A DNA stretch of 43,260 nucleotides from an uncultured Blautia sp. (GTDB taxonomy: Bacteria > Bacillota > Clostridia > Lachnospirales > Lachnospiraceae). The stretch is taken from the NCBI GenBank assembly GCA_900542045.1, contig UQMI01000030.1:1-43260 (forward strand), in the 5' to 3' direction. Each line of letters starts with the position of its first letter. Within the stretch, counting starts at the first letter, position 1. Positions 1-9,076 of the stretch are shown in pieces. The notes below the pieces were generated by a model. The model did no database searches. It saw only the letters and a list, made by a program, of their open reading frames with translations, and was not told where the DNA came from. Made by a program: the position numbers and the translations under genes.

Positions 1-36
1 TTTAACAAGAAAAAATGCCGTGTTTATGCGGCTTTT

Positions 37-53
37 GGCGTTTCGCAAACGCC
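37..53. promoter_or_regulatory. Perfect palindrome upstream of the GH94 operon
   Basis: Seven-base arms GGCGTTT and AAACGCC flank a CGC centre, about 33 bases before the first GH94 start codon. Its size and symmetry fit an operator for a sugar-responsive repressor (LacI type) or a leader hairpin. No protein is assigned. The promoter itself is not visible because the window begins here. Confidence 0.35.
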
Positions 54-85
54 TATAAATACTGAATCATGAAAGGAGACGCAAA

Positions 86-2785
86 ATGAAACATCTGCAG
101 TTTATTGATGAATACGGCAGTTTTTCGATAGAGCAACCGGAAAATACTAGTTATCTTTATTTTCCGCTGGCATCAGAAACAGGTTTGAAAAGTTCTCTTA
201 CTCCGAATCTGGGCGGTGATTCTAAAACGGATCAGGAAACCTTCTTATTAGAACCTGTCAGTGCGGAAAATCTTCATAATAACCGTTCTGTCAGAAATTT
301 CTGGCTGGTATGTGAAAAGGGAAAGGTCTTTTCCGCGGCAGGTGCGTCTGCAGAACAGGAAGCATCAAAATTTACGGATTTTCAGGACCGCAGCCGGATC
401 ACAGCCGGATTCATGTGGCATACACTGGAAAGGATCTCTTCTTCTCTGTCTCTTGAGACACGGATTACATCTTTTATTCCCGTAAACGATAATGTAGAGA
501 TTATGTACATTACTGTCCATAACCAGTCAAACAGTATTAAGAATCTGATTCCATACGCCGCAGTTCCAATCTACGGAAGGAGTGCTGATAATATTAGGGA
601 TCACAGAAATGTGACTTCCATGCTCCACCGTATCAGGACAGATTCTTACGGAATCCTTGTACGTCCGACAATGTCCTTTGACGAGCGAGGACATCGTCCC
701 AATACAAAGATCTATTATGTATACGGTTGCAGCGGCAACGGCCAGAATCCAGAAAGTTTCTATCCAACTGTAGAAAATTTTCTGGGAGAAGGGGGAACTT
801 ACACACATCCTCGTGCCATCTATGAAAACTTCTCCGGTGTACCTTCAGGCTCTTTCGCCGCAGGCAAAGAAGCAATGGGTGCTTTCCGTTTTCCGGAACT
901 CAAACTTTCTCCCGGCGGTAAAGCAGAATATATCCTGCTGCTCGGGGTGGAAGACAACGAAGCGGACATTAATCGCATTTTTGAAAAATACAATACTTCG
1001 GATAAAGTGATAAAGGCTCTAGAGATAACGAAATCATGGTGGAAAGAGAAAGTCAACACGGGATTTCATACCGGAGACGCCGATTTTGACCGTCTGATGA
1101 AATGGATCTGTTTCCAGCCGTTCCTCCGGCGTCTGTTCGGATGTTCTTTTCTGCCCCATCACGATTACGGAAGAGGCGGACGGGGATGGCGGGATCTCTG
1201 GCAGGACTGTCTATCTCTCCTTCTCATGGATCCATGCGGAGTGGGACAGATGATAGAGAAAAACTTCGGCGGAGTGCGGATCGACGGAACCAACGCAACG
1301 ATCATCGGAGACGGAGACGGCAATTTCATCGCAGACCGCAACGGAATCGCACGGGTATGGATGGATCATGCTCTCTGGCCGCAGATGACTACAAAACTCT
1401 ATATTGACCAGACCGGGGATATCGATATTCTGAACAGGCCGGCTTCTTATTTTAAAGACGCCCAAGCAGACAGAGGAACACAGATCGATGCCCTGTGGGA
1501 CGCCGGACAGGGCAGCCTGCTTCGCACAGAGGGCAATGATATTTATACCGGAACCATATTAGAACATCTTCTGATCCAGCAGCTGACTGCCTTTTACGAG
1601 GTCGGTGATCATAACATTTACCGCCTGCGGGGAGCTGACTGGAACGATGCTCTGGATATGGCTCCCGAACACGGGGAAAGCGTCGCTTTTACCTGCGCCT
1701 ATGCAGGAAATCTCCGTGAGCTTGCCTCAATGATCCAGCTTCTCGAAAGCCGCTCTCCCGGAGCCGAAGCAGAACTGATCGAAGAACTGCAGATCCTGCT
1801 CAATGACGATACCGGATTATTTGAGAACATAGAGGCAAAAAAGAAATTACTCGCAAGTTATACCCAACGCTGCCGGCACCGAATCAGCGGCAGACGCATT
1901 GCCGTCCGCCTATCCGAGCTGGCGGAAAATCTGGAGCGCAAAGCCGACTGGCTCACAGGACATCTCCAGAATCACGAATGGATCGACGGAGGAACGGATG
2001 AAGGGTGGTTTAACAGCTATTACGATGATCATGGCCGTGCAGTGGAAGGATTTTTCCCTAATGAAGTTCGCATGATGCTTACAGGACAGGTCTTCTCCAT
2101 TATGGGAAACGTCGCTTCCGAACAACAGATCCGTAGAATCGTAAACAGCGCAGACCACTATCTCTACCGGAAAGAAATCGGCGGTTACAGGCTGAACACG
2201 GATTTCCATGAACTCAAATTCGACATGGGGCGTATGTTCGGCTTTGCATACGGCGAAAAAGAAAATGGAGCCGTATTCTCACATATGACAGTGATGTATG
2301 CCAATGCACTGTACCGCCGCGGTTTTGCGAAGGAAGGATGGAAAGCACTGAAAACACTGGCAGATACCGCTCTGGATTTTGACACCAGCCGCATCTATCC
2401 TGGTATACCGGAATATTTCCGCTCCGACGGCCGCGGAATGTACCACTATCTGACAGGAGCCGCAAGCTGGTTCATGATGACCATGATCACCCAGGTCTTC
2501 GGCGTCCGGGGACAGGCAGGCGATCTCATCCTTGCCCCCCAGCTTATGGCCGAGCAGTTCGACGAGCAGGGGGAAGCGTCTGTCAGCCTTGTTTTCGCCG
2601 GGAAGAACCTTGAAATCATCTATGAAAATCCGGATCGGAAAGACAGCGGAACATACACAGTATTCTCGGCTGTCTGCGAAGGACAGCAACTTCCGACGGA
2701 CGACCTCGGACACGTTATTATCACACGCAGAATACTGGATACGCTTTCGGATGATTGTCACCGCGTAATTGTAAAACTCATTTAA
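86..2785 (+). CDS. GH94 glycoside phosphorylase, laminaribiose/cellobiose phosphorylase-like
   Basis: A cytoplasmic inverting phosphorylase of family GH94, which splits a beta-linked disaccharide with phosphate into a sugar 1-phosphate and a free sugar. The 899-residue protein has the family order: an N-terminal beta-sandwich, a linker, and an (alpha/alpha)6 barrel. The barrel carries GRGWRDLWQD near residue 370 and GADWNDALDM at 516-525, whose DWND holds the general acid. It is longer than the usual cellobiose phosphorylase (about 810 residues) and has an extra N-terminal segment (FPLASETGLKSSLTPNLGGD). This fits the long GH94 branch that includes laminaribiose phosphorylases. AAAGGAG lies seven bases before the ATG. 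The second GH94 gene follows after 28 bases, so the two are probably co-transcribed. Membership of GH94 is firm; the substrate is not. Confidence 0.85.
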   Translation: MKHLQFIDEYGSFSIEQPENTSYLYFPLASETGLKSSLTPNLGGDSKTDQETFLLEPVSAENLHNNRSVRNFWLVCEKGKVFSAAGASAEQEASKFTDFQDRSRITAGFMWHTLERISSSLSLETRITSFIPVNDNVEIMYITVHNQSNSIKNLIPYAAVPIYGRSADNIRDHRNVTSMLHRIRTDSYGILVRPTMSFDERGHRPNTKIYYVYGCSGNGQNPESFYPTVENFLGEGGTYTHPRAIYENFSGVPSGSFAAGKEAMGAFRFPELKLSPGGKAEYILLLGVEDNEADINRIFEKYNTSDKVIKALEITKSWWKEKVNTGFHTGDADFDRLMKWICFQPFLRRLFGCSFLPHHDYGRGGRGWRDLWQDCLSLLLMDPCGVGQMIEKNFGGVRIDGTNATIIGDGDGNFIADRNGIARVWMDHALWPQMTTKLYIDQTGDIDILNRPASYFKDAQADRGTQIDALWDAGQGSLLRTEGNDIYTGTILEHLLIQQLTAFYEVGDHNIYRLRGADWNDALDMAPEHGESVAFTCAYAGNLRELASMIQLLESRSPGAEAELIEELQILLNDDTGLFENIEAKKKLLASYTQRCRHRISGRRIAVRLSELAENLERKADWLTGHLQNHEWIDGGTDEGWFNSYYDDHGRAVEGFFPNEVRMMLTGQVFSIMGNVASEQQIRRIVNSADHYLYRKEIGGYRLNTDFHELKFDMGRMFGFAYGEKENGAVFSHMTVMYANALYRRGFAKEGWKALKTLADTALDFDTSRIYPGIPEYFRSDGRGMYHYLTGAASWFMMTMITQVFGVRGQAGDLILAPQLMAEQFDEQGEASVSLVFAGKNLEIIYENPDRKDSGTYTVFSAVCEGQQLPTDDLGHVIITRRILDTLSDDCHRVIVKLI

Positions 2786-2813
2786 AACCAACTGAAAGGA
2801 CAGGAATAAGCTT

Positions 2814-5225
2814 ATGAAATATGGATATTTTGACGAGAAAGAACGGGAATATGTGATTGACCGTCCGGATACTCCCTCCCCCTGGGTAAATTATCTGGGA
2901 TCACCGGAGTACGGAGCGATCATCTCAAACAATGCAGGCGGATACAGTTTTGCCAGATCAGGTGCAAACGGACGTATCCTCCGATACATCTTCAACCAGT
3001 TTGACCAGCCGGGGCGCTATATTTATATCCGGGACAATGCATCCGGCGATTACTGGTCCGCCTCATGGCAGCCGGTGGGAAAGGATACAGAAGAATATCA
3101 GAGCAGATGCTGCCATGGCATGGGCTATACAAGAATGCTCGCAGACTACAGCGGCATACACTCTGAAGCGGACTACTATGTTCCGCTTGGAAAATCCTAT
3201 GAAGTATGGGCACTTTCCGTGACCAATAAATCGGACCGCACACGACAGCTTACCCTTACAGGATACGCAGAATTCACAAACCACAGCAATTATGAACAGG
3301 ATCAGGTAAATCTCCAGTATTCCCTGTTCATCACCCGCACGCTATTTGAGAAGAACCGGATCATCCAGCAGATCCACGGCAACCTCGATGCACTGAGAGA
3401 GGATGAAGAAGTAGACGATAAAAAGGTAACCGAGCGCTTCTTCGGTCTTGCGGGTGCAGAAGTCTCCTCCTACTGCGGAGATAAGGATGCTTTTCTCGGG
3501 AAATACCACGGATACGGCAATCCGCAGGGCGTGATCTCCGCTGATCTTGGAAATGTAACCAGCTACAATGAGAACTCCTGCGGCGCTCTCTCCTGTACGG
3601 TCACGCTGGCTCCCGGCGAGTCCGGAACCGTGCTCTTCCTTCTCGGTATGAAGCCCTCTACAGAAGCGGAAGCCATTATAAGCTCCTACACCGATCCGGC
3701 CGGACAGGTCAGACAGGAAATCAATGCGCTAAAAGCAGACTGGTATGCAAAGCTGGATCATCTGAAGATCAGTACTCCGGATCCTGCCTTCAATACTATG
3801 ATCAACACATGGAATGCCTATAACTGCTTCATAACATTTGTTTGGTCAAGAGCTGCCTCCTTCATTTACTGCGGACTCCGAAACGGCTACGGCTACCGGG
3901 ATACCGTACAGGATATTCAGGGAATCATCCATCTCGCCCCTGAAATGGCGTATGAGAAGATCCGCTTCATGCTCTCGGCACAGGTAGATAACGGCGGCGG
4001 TCTTCCTCTTGTAAAATTCACCCACAATCCGGGGCACGAAGATACACCGGATGACGCCTCCTATGTCCGGGAGACAGGCCATCCCGCCTACCGCGCGGAT
4101 GACGCCCTCTGGCTGTTCCCGACAGTTTACAAATACATTGCAGAAACCGGAAATACAGCATTTCTCGATGAAGTCATACCATTTGCCAACAAAGGCGAGG
4201 GAAGCGTTTATGACCATCTGAAACGGGCCGTACAGTTTTCATTTGACCATCTGGGGCCCCACGGTATGCCTGCCGGATTATATGCGGACTGGAATGACTG
4301 CCTCCGCCTTGGAGCAGAAGGAGAATCCTCTTTTGTCGCATTGCAGTTCTATTATGCAATGACTATATTAAAAAAATTTGCCATCTATAAACAGGACAGC
4401 GAATACATCCACTATCTTGAGGAAAAACAGGAAGAAATCGGGCAGAAGATCCAGAAGCTGTGCTGGGATAACGACCGTTTCATCCGCGGCTATACCGAGA
4501 TGGGCGAGCGCATCGGCGCAGCAACGGATCCGGAGGCAAATATGTGGCTGAATCCACAGAGCTGGGCCGTCATCAGCGGTCTTGCATCCAAAGAGCAGGC
4601 AGATGCCGCTCTGGAAAATGTGTATCAAAGACTCAACACCGCATACGGCGCCATCCTGATGGATCCGCCTTACCATGCGCACGCATTTGACGGTGCGCTT
4701 GCCGTGATCTACAATCAGGGCACCAAAGAAAACGCCGGAATTTTCTCCCAGTCTCAGGGCTGGCTAATCCTTGCAGAGGCTCTCAGAGGACATGGAAACC
4801 GTGCATTCGAATATTTTACAGAAAATGCTCCTGCCGCTCAGAATGACCGGGCAGAGATCCGCCATCTTGAGCCCTACTGCTACGGGCAGTTTACAGAAGG
4901 ACCGGCCAGCAGTCATTTCGGTCGCTCCCATGTGCACTGGCTGACAGGAACCGCTTCCACCGTGATGGTCGGATGCGTGGAAGGAATCCTCGGACTCCGG
5001 CCGGATCTGGGCGGAATCCGGATCGCGCCGGCAGTACCTGAAAGCTGGAATTCCTTTGAGATGGATAAAGATTTCCGCGGGAAACATCTCCACATCCGGG
5101 TTGAAAATCCGGATCGCCGTGAATCCGGCTGCAGGAGTATGACTCTGAACGGAAAAGCACTGCCTGACAATTACATACCTGAAGAACTCCTCACAGAGAA
5201 TAATGAAATTCTCCTAACAATGTAA
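2814..5225 (+). CDS. GH94 phosphorylase, cellobiose/chitobiose phosphorylase-like
   Basis: A second cytoplasmic GH94 phosphorylase of 803 residues, close to the normal length of cellobiose and N,N'-diacetylchitobiose phosphorylases. The start (MKYGYFDEKEREYVI) and the stretch PWVNYLGSPEYG are typical of those enzymes. The catalytic barrel shows NGYGYRDTVQDIQG and ADWNDCLRLG, with DWND at residues 492-495. Near the C-terminus, HWLTGTAST and GLRPDLGGIRI are family landmarks. An AAAGGA site precedes the ATG. It differs from its upstream neighbour in length and N-terminus, so the pair probably handles two different beta-glucosides or successive steps of one pathway. The exact disaccharide cannot be read from sequence. 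A strong terminator follows directly. Confidence 0.88.
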   Translation: MKYGYFDEKEREYVIDRPDTPSPWVNYLGSPEYGAIISNNAGGYSFARSGANGRILRYIFNQFDQPGRYIYIRDNASGDYWSASWQPVGKDTEEYQSRCCHGMGYTRMLADYSGIHSEADYYVPLGKSYEVWALSVTNKSDRTRQLTLTGYAEFTNHSNYEQDQVNLQYSLFITRTLFEKNRIIQQIHGNLDALREDEEVDDKKVTERFFGLAGAEVSSYCGDKDAFLGKYHGYGNPQGVISADLGNVTSYNENSCGALSCTVTLAPGESGTVLFLLGMKPSTEAEAIISSYTDPAGQVRQEINALKADWYAKLDHLKISTPDPAFNTMINTWNAYNCFITFVWSRAASFIYCGLRNGYGYRDTVQDIQGIIHLAPEMAYEKIRFMLSAQVDNGGGLPLVKFTHNPGHEDTPDDASYVRETGHPAYRADDALWLFPTVYKYIAETGNTAFLDEVIPFANKGEGSVYDHLKRAVQFSFDHLGPHGMPAGLYADWNDCLRLGAEGESSFVALQFYYAMTILKKFAIYKQDSEYIHYLEEKQEEIGQKIQKLCWDNDRFIRGYTEMGERIGAATDPEANMWLNPQSWAVISGLASKEQADAALENVYQRLNTAYGAILMDPPYHAHAFDGALAVIYNQGTKENAGIFSQSQGWLILAEALRGHGNRAFEYFTENAPAAQNDRAEIRHLEPYCYGQFTEGPASSHFGRSHVHWLTGTASTVMVGCVEGILGLRPDLGGIRIAPAVPESWNSFEMDKDFRGKHLHIRVENPDRRESGCRSMTLNGKALPDNYIPEELLTENNEILLTM

Positions 5226-5227
5226 TA

Positions 5228-5274
5228 AACACGGGATACACTCAAAACGCTGACTGTATCCCGTGTTCTTTTTT
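5228..5274 (+). terminator. Intrinsic terminator of the GH94 operon
   Basis: Twelve-base arms AACACGGGATAC (5228-5239) and GTATCCCGTGTT (5256-5267) are followed by CTTTTTT. It ends the plus-strand pair and sits against the end of the convergent AraC gene. Confidence 0.9.
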
Positions 5275-6080
5275 CAGGAATTCTGTTTATCCGGCGCTCC
5301 GTCAGCACCATCGTCCGGATGCAGAGCCCCAGATTCAACATCCCACTGGACCATATAGTACTCGTCGCGGTATTTCTTCGGGGTCATTCCGACCACTTCG
5401 CGGAACTGCTGTATAAAATGGCTCTGAGATGAAAAAGAAAGTCTGTTTGCAATTTCTATCATGGAATAATCACTGAACCTGAGCAAATTCTTTGCCATAT
5501 CTATCTTCTGGCTGCGTATATAAGCACTTACAGATACCCCTGTCTCCTTTTTGAAAAGACGGGACAGATATCCGCACGATACACCCAGTTCGTCCGCCAG
5601 ATCCTCTATCGTGATCCTCTCTTTTATGTGTGAATATATGTATTCCTTGCACGCATTGATATGCTTTGAGTTGGTATCACTGCGGGAATACTTATGCATT
5701 TTCTCCGCATAATCCATGACCATCTCATCATGCAGCCTGTGAACTTCTTCTTCGGTATGAATATCATCCAGCTTCTGGATATAAAAATCGCTCAGCCGGA
5801 ACGCCTGCTCCAGCTCCATGCCGTTCTGTCTGCAAAGTCGTGTGATCATCGCTGTCGTAATCACAAAATGATATTTCAGATTGACCACCGGATTCCTTGA
5901 GAGGACACCGACCCCCTCTTCCTCCACAAAGCGTCCCTGCTCACAGTTTTGTTTGACCTTATCAACATCTCCTGCTGCCACCGCTCTGTAGAACAGGAAC
6001 TCTTCCATGGGCTCACGGTGTTCAATTTCATCTATATCATCATCCGCTTCTAGTAAACACCACTCATTTTTGTAGCTCAT
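5274..6080 (-). CDS. AraC-family transcriptional regulator
   Basis: A 268-residue DNA-binding regulator. The C-terminal half, roughly residues 140-245, is a double helix-turn-helix of AraC type: ITIEDLADELGVSCGYLSRLFKKETG followed by MIEIANRLSFSSQSHFIQQFREVVGMTPKKYR (read here in two pieces). The N-terminal half is helical and has no cupin sugar-binding motif, as in many Lachnospiraceae AraC proteins. The tail is acidic and probably disordered. AAGGAG precedes the ATG. It converges on the GH94 pair, so it is a reasonable candidate regulator of those genes through the operator region at the window start. That link is inferred from position only. Confidence 0.85.
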   Translation of the reverse strand: MSYKNEWCLLEADDDIDEIEHREPMEEFLFYRAVAAGDVDKVKQNCEQGRFVEEEGVGVLSRNPVVNLKYHFVITTAMITRLCRQNGMELEQAFRLSDFYIQKLDDIHTEEEVHRLHDEMVMDYAEKMHKYSRSDTNSKHINACKEYIYSHIKERITIEDLADELGVSCGYLSRLFKKETGVSVSAYIRSQKIDMAKNLLRFSDYSMIEIANRLSFSSQSHFIQQFREVVGMTPKKYRDEYYMVQWDVESGALHPDDGADGAPDKQNS

Positions 6081-6223
6081 AAATCTGCTCCTTTTCTATC
6101 ACCAGTACTGTTACATCAGAATCTTATTATATATTATCATATTCCGGCCGGACATACCAGAAAAAATAGACCCATTCTGATCGGCTGTCCGGAAGAAAAG
6201 GGACCGGTATAAGAAAATACGTT

Positions 6224-6400
6224 TTATTTTGTCCTCTCCACCATAGATCTCACATATTCCGCCACATAAGGCAAGCAACCTCTTTCATACGCACCGTACA
6301 GTTTCACAATGGCGCTTCCTACGATGGCACCGTCAGCATACCGGCACATTTCCATCGCCTGCTCTGGCAATCCTTCCCGAAAACCGCCTATACCACTGAA
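6224..6400 (-). pseudogene. trpA: Remnant of tryptophan synthase alpha subunit (3' end of trpA)
   Basis: About 58 codons match only the C-terminal end of TrpA. SGIGGFREGLPEQA is followed by YADGAIVGSAIVKL, which is the phosphate-binding strand-helix of the TIM barrel, and then VAEYVRSMVE to a natural stop. The rest of the barrel is missing and upstream codons show no TrpA similarity. No start codon with a ribosome site is present. This is a decayed fragment rather than a gene. No other trp gene is near it, so it marks an old deletion or rearrangement. Confidence 0.75.
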
Positions 6401-6406
6401 CCACAA

Positions 6407-6618
6407 ATTGGAATTGGATTACAGCTTGCTGTATCAGGGTTACTCTGCCAGGGAAGGAAACCGTTTTTATTGACGGAACAAAGCTGGAAACCTGTGCGAA
6501 CAAATATACCTTTGTCTGAAAAAAATCCATAGAGAAATGGGAAGCAAAATGTTCCAGAAAATACATTTTCTTTGATACACAGAAAAGTCAGACCGGAACG
6601 TTCTGCTTTCCTGTCACA
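6407..6618. other. Gene-free stretch beside the trpA remnant
   Basis: Open frames here are short and give no recognisable protein. Together with 6081-6223 it forms about 600 bases of non-coding sequence, interrupted only by the trpA tail. It looks like eroded former coding DNA. Confidence 0.5.
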
Positions 6619-6620
6619 CA

Positions 6621-6668
6621 AAAAAAGGATATGCCGTCCGCAGATATCTTTGCTGCGCCGCATATCCC
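6621..6668 (-). terminator. Terminator of the LysR-MerR unit
   Basis: GGATATGC (6627-6634) and GCATATCC (6660-6667) form the outer stem, with a second inner stem (CGCAG/CTGCG). On the minus strand a run of seven T follows. It lies 17 bases after the MerR-like stop codon. Confidence 0.75.
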
Positions 6669-6684
6669 TTATCTTTCCGGTTTC

Positions 6685-7116
6685 TCACCTGCGCCGGTGC
6701 TCTGTCCTGCTCTCTTTCTGCTGCTTTTCCTCTCTGCCGCGGCTTTCCTCATTCCTTCCGTCACTGTTCATTTCTGCCTTCTGTATCTTAAAGCGCAGGT
6801 AATCCAGCCGCTCCAGCTGCTTTTCCCGGAAATGGATCTCATCCAGGGTAACCCCTCTCCGCTTATTCAGCATCTGCATCCGCTGCTGCTGTGAGTTGTC
6901 CTTTTCCAGAAGAAGCCGCATATACTCTTCCACCTCTTCCTTCTGAAAGCCGATATCATGCAGGGTCATGATCAGACTCAGCCGTTCCAGGTCCTGATCG
7001 TCATACTGCCATGCTCCCATGACTTTCTTGACTGCACCGCACAGCTCCCAGCTTTCATACTCTTTCAATATTTCCATTGGAATCTGGTACCGCTCACTGG
7101 CTTCTTTGATCGTCAT
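6685..7116 (-). CDS. MerR-like small regulator
   Basis: The protein begins MTIKEASERYQIP and continues LKEYESWELCGA, then WQYDDQDLERLSLIMTLHDIGF. This is the MerR-type winged helix: helix-turn-helix, then a wing, then the HDIGF helix that follows. After residue 75 it forms a charged coiled region and ends in a very basic and acidic tail, with no cysteine or drug-binding domain. Length is about 143 residues. I prefer the ATG at 7116 (GGGAG eight bases upstream) to the in-frame ATG at 7131, which has no well-placed ribosome site. It follows the LysR gene by 53 bases and shares its terminator. Its target is unknown. Confidence 0.7.
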   Translation of the reverse strand: MTIKEASERYQIPMEILKEYESWELCGAVKKVMGAWQYDDQDLERLSLIMTLHDIGFQKEEVEEYMRLLLEKDNSQQQRMQMLNKRRGVTLDEIHFREKQLERLDYLRFKIQKAEMNSDGRNEESRGREEKQQKESRTEHRRR

Positions 7117-7169
7117 CGCCGTCACTCCCATCCATTCCGCCAGGCCTTTTCTGACCTGTATGCTGTTTT

Positions 7170-8048
7170 TTATTCCTGCTCCTTCTGATACGCTTTGATA
7201 AAATTGAGAAACTGGTACATGGTGGAGGAGACAATCTGCGCCTTTTTCCAGACGATCACTGCTCCTGTTTCTATCTGCGGAGAAATGGGAATATACTCCA
7301 GATCGTCGAATCGGGTCTGCAGCCAGAAGCAGAAAGCCACACCAATCCCTTTTCTCACCAGGACCGCCGCATTGTTGATCAGATTATAGGTACCGGCAAT
7401 GTGTACCTGTTCATAACAGTCTCCGAACCATCCTTCAATTTCGTTTTTTACAAGCTCCCGCTGTGCCAGAAAAACCGGCACATCCAGAAGATCCTCCGGA
7501 TGTATCTCATGTTTTTTCGCCAGAGGAGAATCCTTTCTCACCAGGACTCCCCATGTTTCCTTCTGTTTCATACGGATAAAATTATATTTGATGATATCCA
7601 CCGGCTCTGTGAGAAGACCGATATCCAGCAGCCCTTTATCCAGCTTTTCCTTGATGTCGTCGGCTGTGGCCGTGTACAGGTCATACTGGACCAGAGGATA
7701 TTTTTTCTGAAATTCCCGGATCATGTCCGCCAGTTCCTGCATATTGCTGGTCTCTCCGCTTCCAATGGCAATATTGCCGGATATTTCTTCCTCTCCCCGC
7801 TGAAATTCCCGTTCTACCTTGTCTGCCAGCTGGACCAGCTCCTGGGCTCTGCGCTTCAGCAGCATCCCGTCTTCGGTCAGCTGAATGCTGTGATTGCTCC
7901 GGTTAAACAGCCTGGTCCCCAGCTCCTCTTCCAACTGCATCAGCTGTCTGGACAGCGTGGGCTGTGTGATATGCAAAAGCTCCGCGGCCCTGGTGATATT
8001 TTCTTCCCGGGCCGCCATTAAAAAATATCGCAGTACTCTCAGTTCCAT
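7170..8048 (-). CDS. LysR-family transcriptional regulator
   Basis: A full-length 292-residue LysR protein. The N-terminal winged helix reads MELRVLRYFLMAAREENITRAAELLHITQPTLSRQL in order (quoted here as landmarks RYFLMAAREENITRAA and TQPTLSRQLMQLEEELG). The rest is the two-lobed effector domain, starting around residue 90 at GNIAIGSGET. The effector cannot be predicted. An upstream flavin-reductase gene is now only a remnant; LysR proteins often control such an adjacent redox gene, so this regulator may have lost its original target. It is read on the same strand as that remnant. Confidence 0.9.
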   Translation of the reverse strand: MELRVLRYFLMAAREENITRAAELLHITQPTLSRQLMQLEEELGTRLFNRSNHSIQLTEDGMLLKRRAQELVQLADKVEREFQRGEEEISGNIAIGSGETSNMQELADMIREFQKKYPLVQYDLYTATADDIKEKLDKGLLDIGLLTEPVDIIKYNFIRMKQKETWGVLVRKDSPLAKKHEIHPEDLLDVPVFLAQRELVKNEIEGWFGDCYEQVHIAGTYNLINNAAVLVRKGIGVAFCFWLQTRFDDLEYIPISPQIETGAVIVWKKAQIVSSTMYQFLNFIKAYQKEQE

Positions 8049-8067
8049 ATCTTTTCACCTCTTTTTG

Positions 8068-8096
8068 AGGATAGCATTCCAGAACTGTTTTTTCAA
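8068..8096 (-). promoter_or_regulatory. Promoter of the LysR gene
   Basis: On the minus strand TTGAAA is followed after 17 bases by TATCCT, about 20 bases before the LysR start. Confidence 0.45.
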
Positions 8097-8142
8097 TTCT
8101 TTTTTGCGGCTTCATTTTGCATACTGCATTTTACTGTCTTCT

Positions 8143-8310
8143 CTATTTCAGCCCTTTCCCCAGTTCATAAGCCTGCCGGATATAAGGGGAGCGTTCTGTC
8201 ATGGACGGGGATCCGCAGCCGGCTTCCTCTGCACCGCGGATAAAGCTGTCAGCCAGCATATTCGATGATCCATGCTTATTTGGACTTCCTTCTAATACTA
8301 TGATCTTCAT
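8143..8310 (-). pseudogene. Internally deleted NAD(P)H-dependent FMN reductase/flavodoxin-like remnant
   Basis: A 55-codon frame begins MKIIVLEGSPNKHGSSNMLA, the FMN phosphate-binding loop of the NADPH-dependent FMN reductase family, with AAAGGAAC before its ATG. After FIRGAEEAG the similarity stops and the frame runs into SPYIRQAYELGKGLK, which looks like the normal C-terminal helix of such proteins. A full protein has about 180-210 residues, so some 130 codons are missing from the middle. Start, ribosome site and end survive, which suggests a single internal deletion. It is unlikely to bind flavin. Confidence 0.65.
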
Positions 8311-8525
8311 TTTCCATCGTTCCTTTCCGTATCCCTGGTTATCGCTGGCTTTATTCTGGCACAAAACCGCGGAAATTGCCAATACCCTTGTATCATGCCT
8401 GTTCATGCCCCGGAAGCATCAGAAGTTTGCCTTTACTGCAGGAAATTCGCAACGAAACGTTCTGTCTCCCTGTCTCCCTGTCGCGATCAGAGTATCAAAA
8501 TGTACCAGACGGCATCCTGCCGCAT
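8311..8525. other. Gene-free stretch upstream of the flavin-reductase remnant
   Basis: No frame here has a ribosome site with recognisable protein content. It separates the remnant from the terminator of the ACT/paaK pair. Confidence 0.5.
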
Positions 8526-8565
8526 AAAAAGGCAGCCGGAAAAGCCTCTCAGCTTCCCGGCTGCC
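8526..8565 (-). terminator. Terminator of the paaK-ACT unit
   Basis: GGCAGCCGG (8531-8539) pairs with CCGGCTGCC (8557-8565). On the minus strand the stem is followed by five T. It lies about 40 bases past the ACT-protein stop. Confidence 0.85.
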
Positions 8566-8604
8566 TGTTATTTCTGCTCCAGCAGAGTTATTATTCACGG
8601 TTTA

Positions 8605-9036
8605 TCATAACTGGTCCAATGCATCCTGGCAGATCAGCTTCACATTCTTTTTCGTCAGAACCTGAATTGCCTTCTCATTGTCCTCTACCCGGAAGATCAT
8701 ATAAGCCAGATCTTTCTTTCGGGTGATAAATGCATACATGTACTCCACATTGATCCCGCTGTCACCCAGATAACGGATCACCTTGGCCAGTTCACCGGGT
8801 CTGTCGGGAATTTCCACTGCCAGAACTTTGGTAATGGAGCACACATAACCGGCTTCTTTCAACATCTGCATGGCATTGTACACATCATCAGTAATGATCC
8901 TGGCAATTCCAAAGTCGGATGTTTCCGCCAGGGAAAGCGCCCGCATATCCACCTGATTCCGGGACAATACCTCTGTCAGTTCCGCCATAGTCCCCGGTCT
9001 GTTCTCCAGAAAAACGGAAATTTGTTTTACTGTCAT
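8605..9036 (-). CDS. ACT-domain protein (tandem ACT)
   Basis: A 143-residue protein made of two ACT domains: residues about 3-68 (QISVFLENRPGTMAELTEVL) and about 72-140 (LAVEIPDRPGELAKVIRYLG). ACT pairs usually bind an amino acid and regulate a partner enzyme. Genes for tandem ACT proteins of this kind commonly sit beside phenylacetate-CoA ligase or indolepyruvate oxidoreductase in anaerobes, and here it follows paaK by 40 bases on the same strand. It therefore probably senses an aromatic amino acid or modulates the ligase. The ligand is inferred from context. Confidence 0.85.
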   Translation of the reverse strand: MTVKQISVFLENRPGTMAELTEVLSRNQVDMRALSLAETSDFGIARIITDDVYNAMQMLKEAGYVCSITKVLAVEIPDRPGELAKVIRYLGDSGINVEYMYAFITRKKDLAYMIFRVEDNEKAIQVLTKKNVKLICQDALDQL

Positions 9037-9076
9037 AATCTAACCCTCCCATACCACAGGAAATTCCTGTGTTTTT

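Noticed and set aside
8395..8610. Plus-strand 71-codon frame before the ACT gene terminator
   Set aside because: It reads through the terminator hairpin, has no ribosome site and no recognisable protein content.
9055..9071. CACAGGAA-A-TTCCTGTG hairpin between paaK and the ACT gene
   Set aside because: A T-run follows only on the plus strand, where no gene ends; on the minus strand it is an ordinary intercistronic stem.
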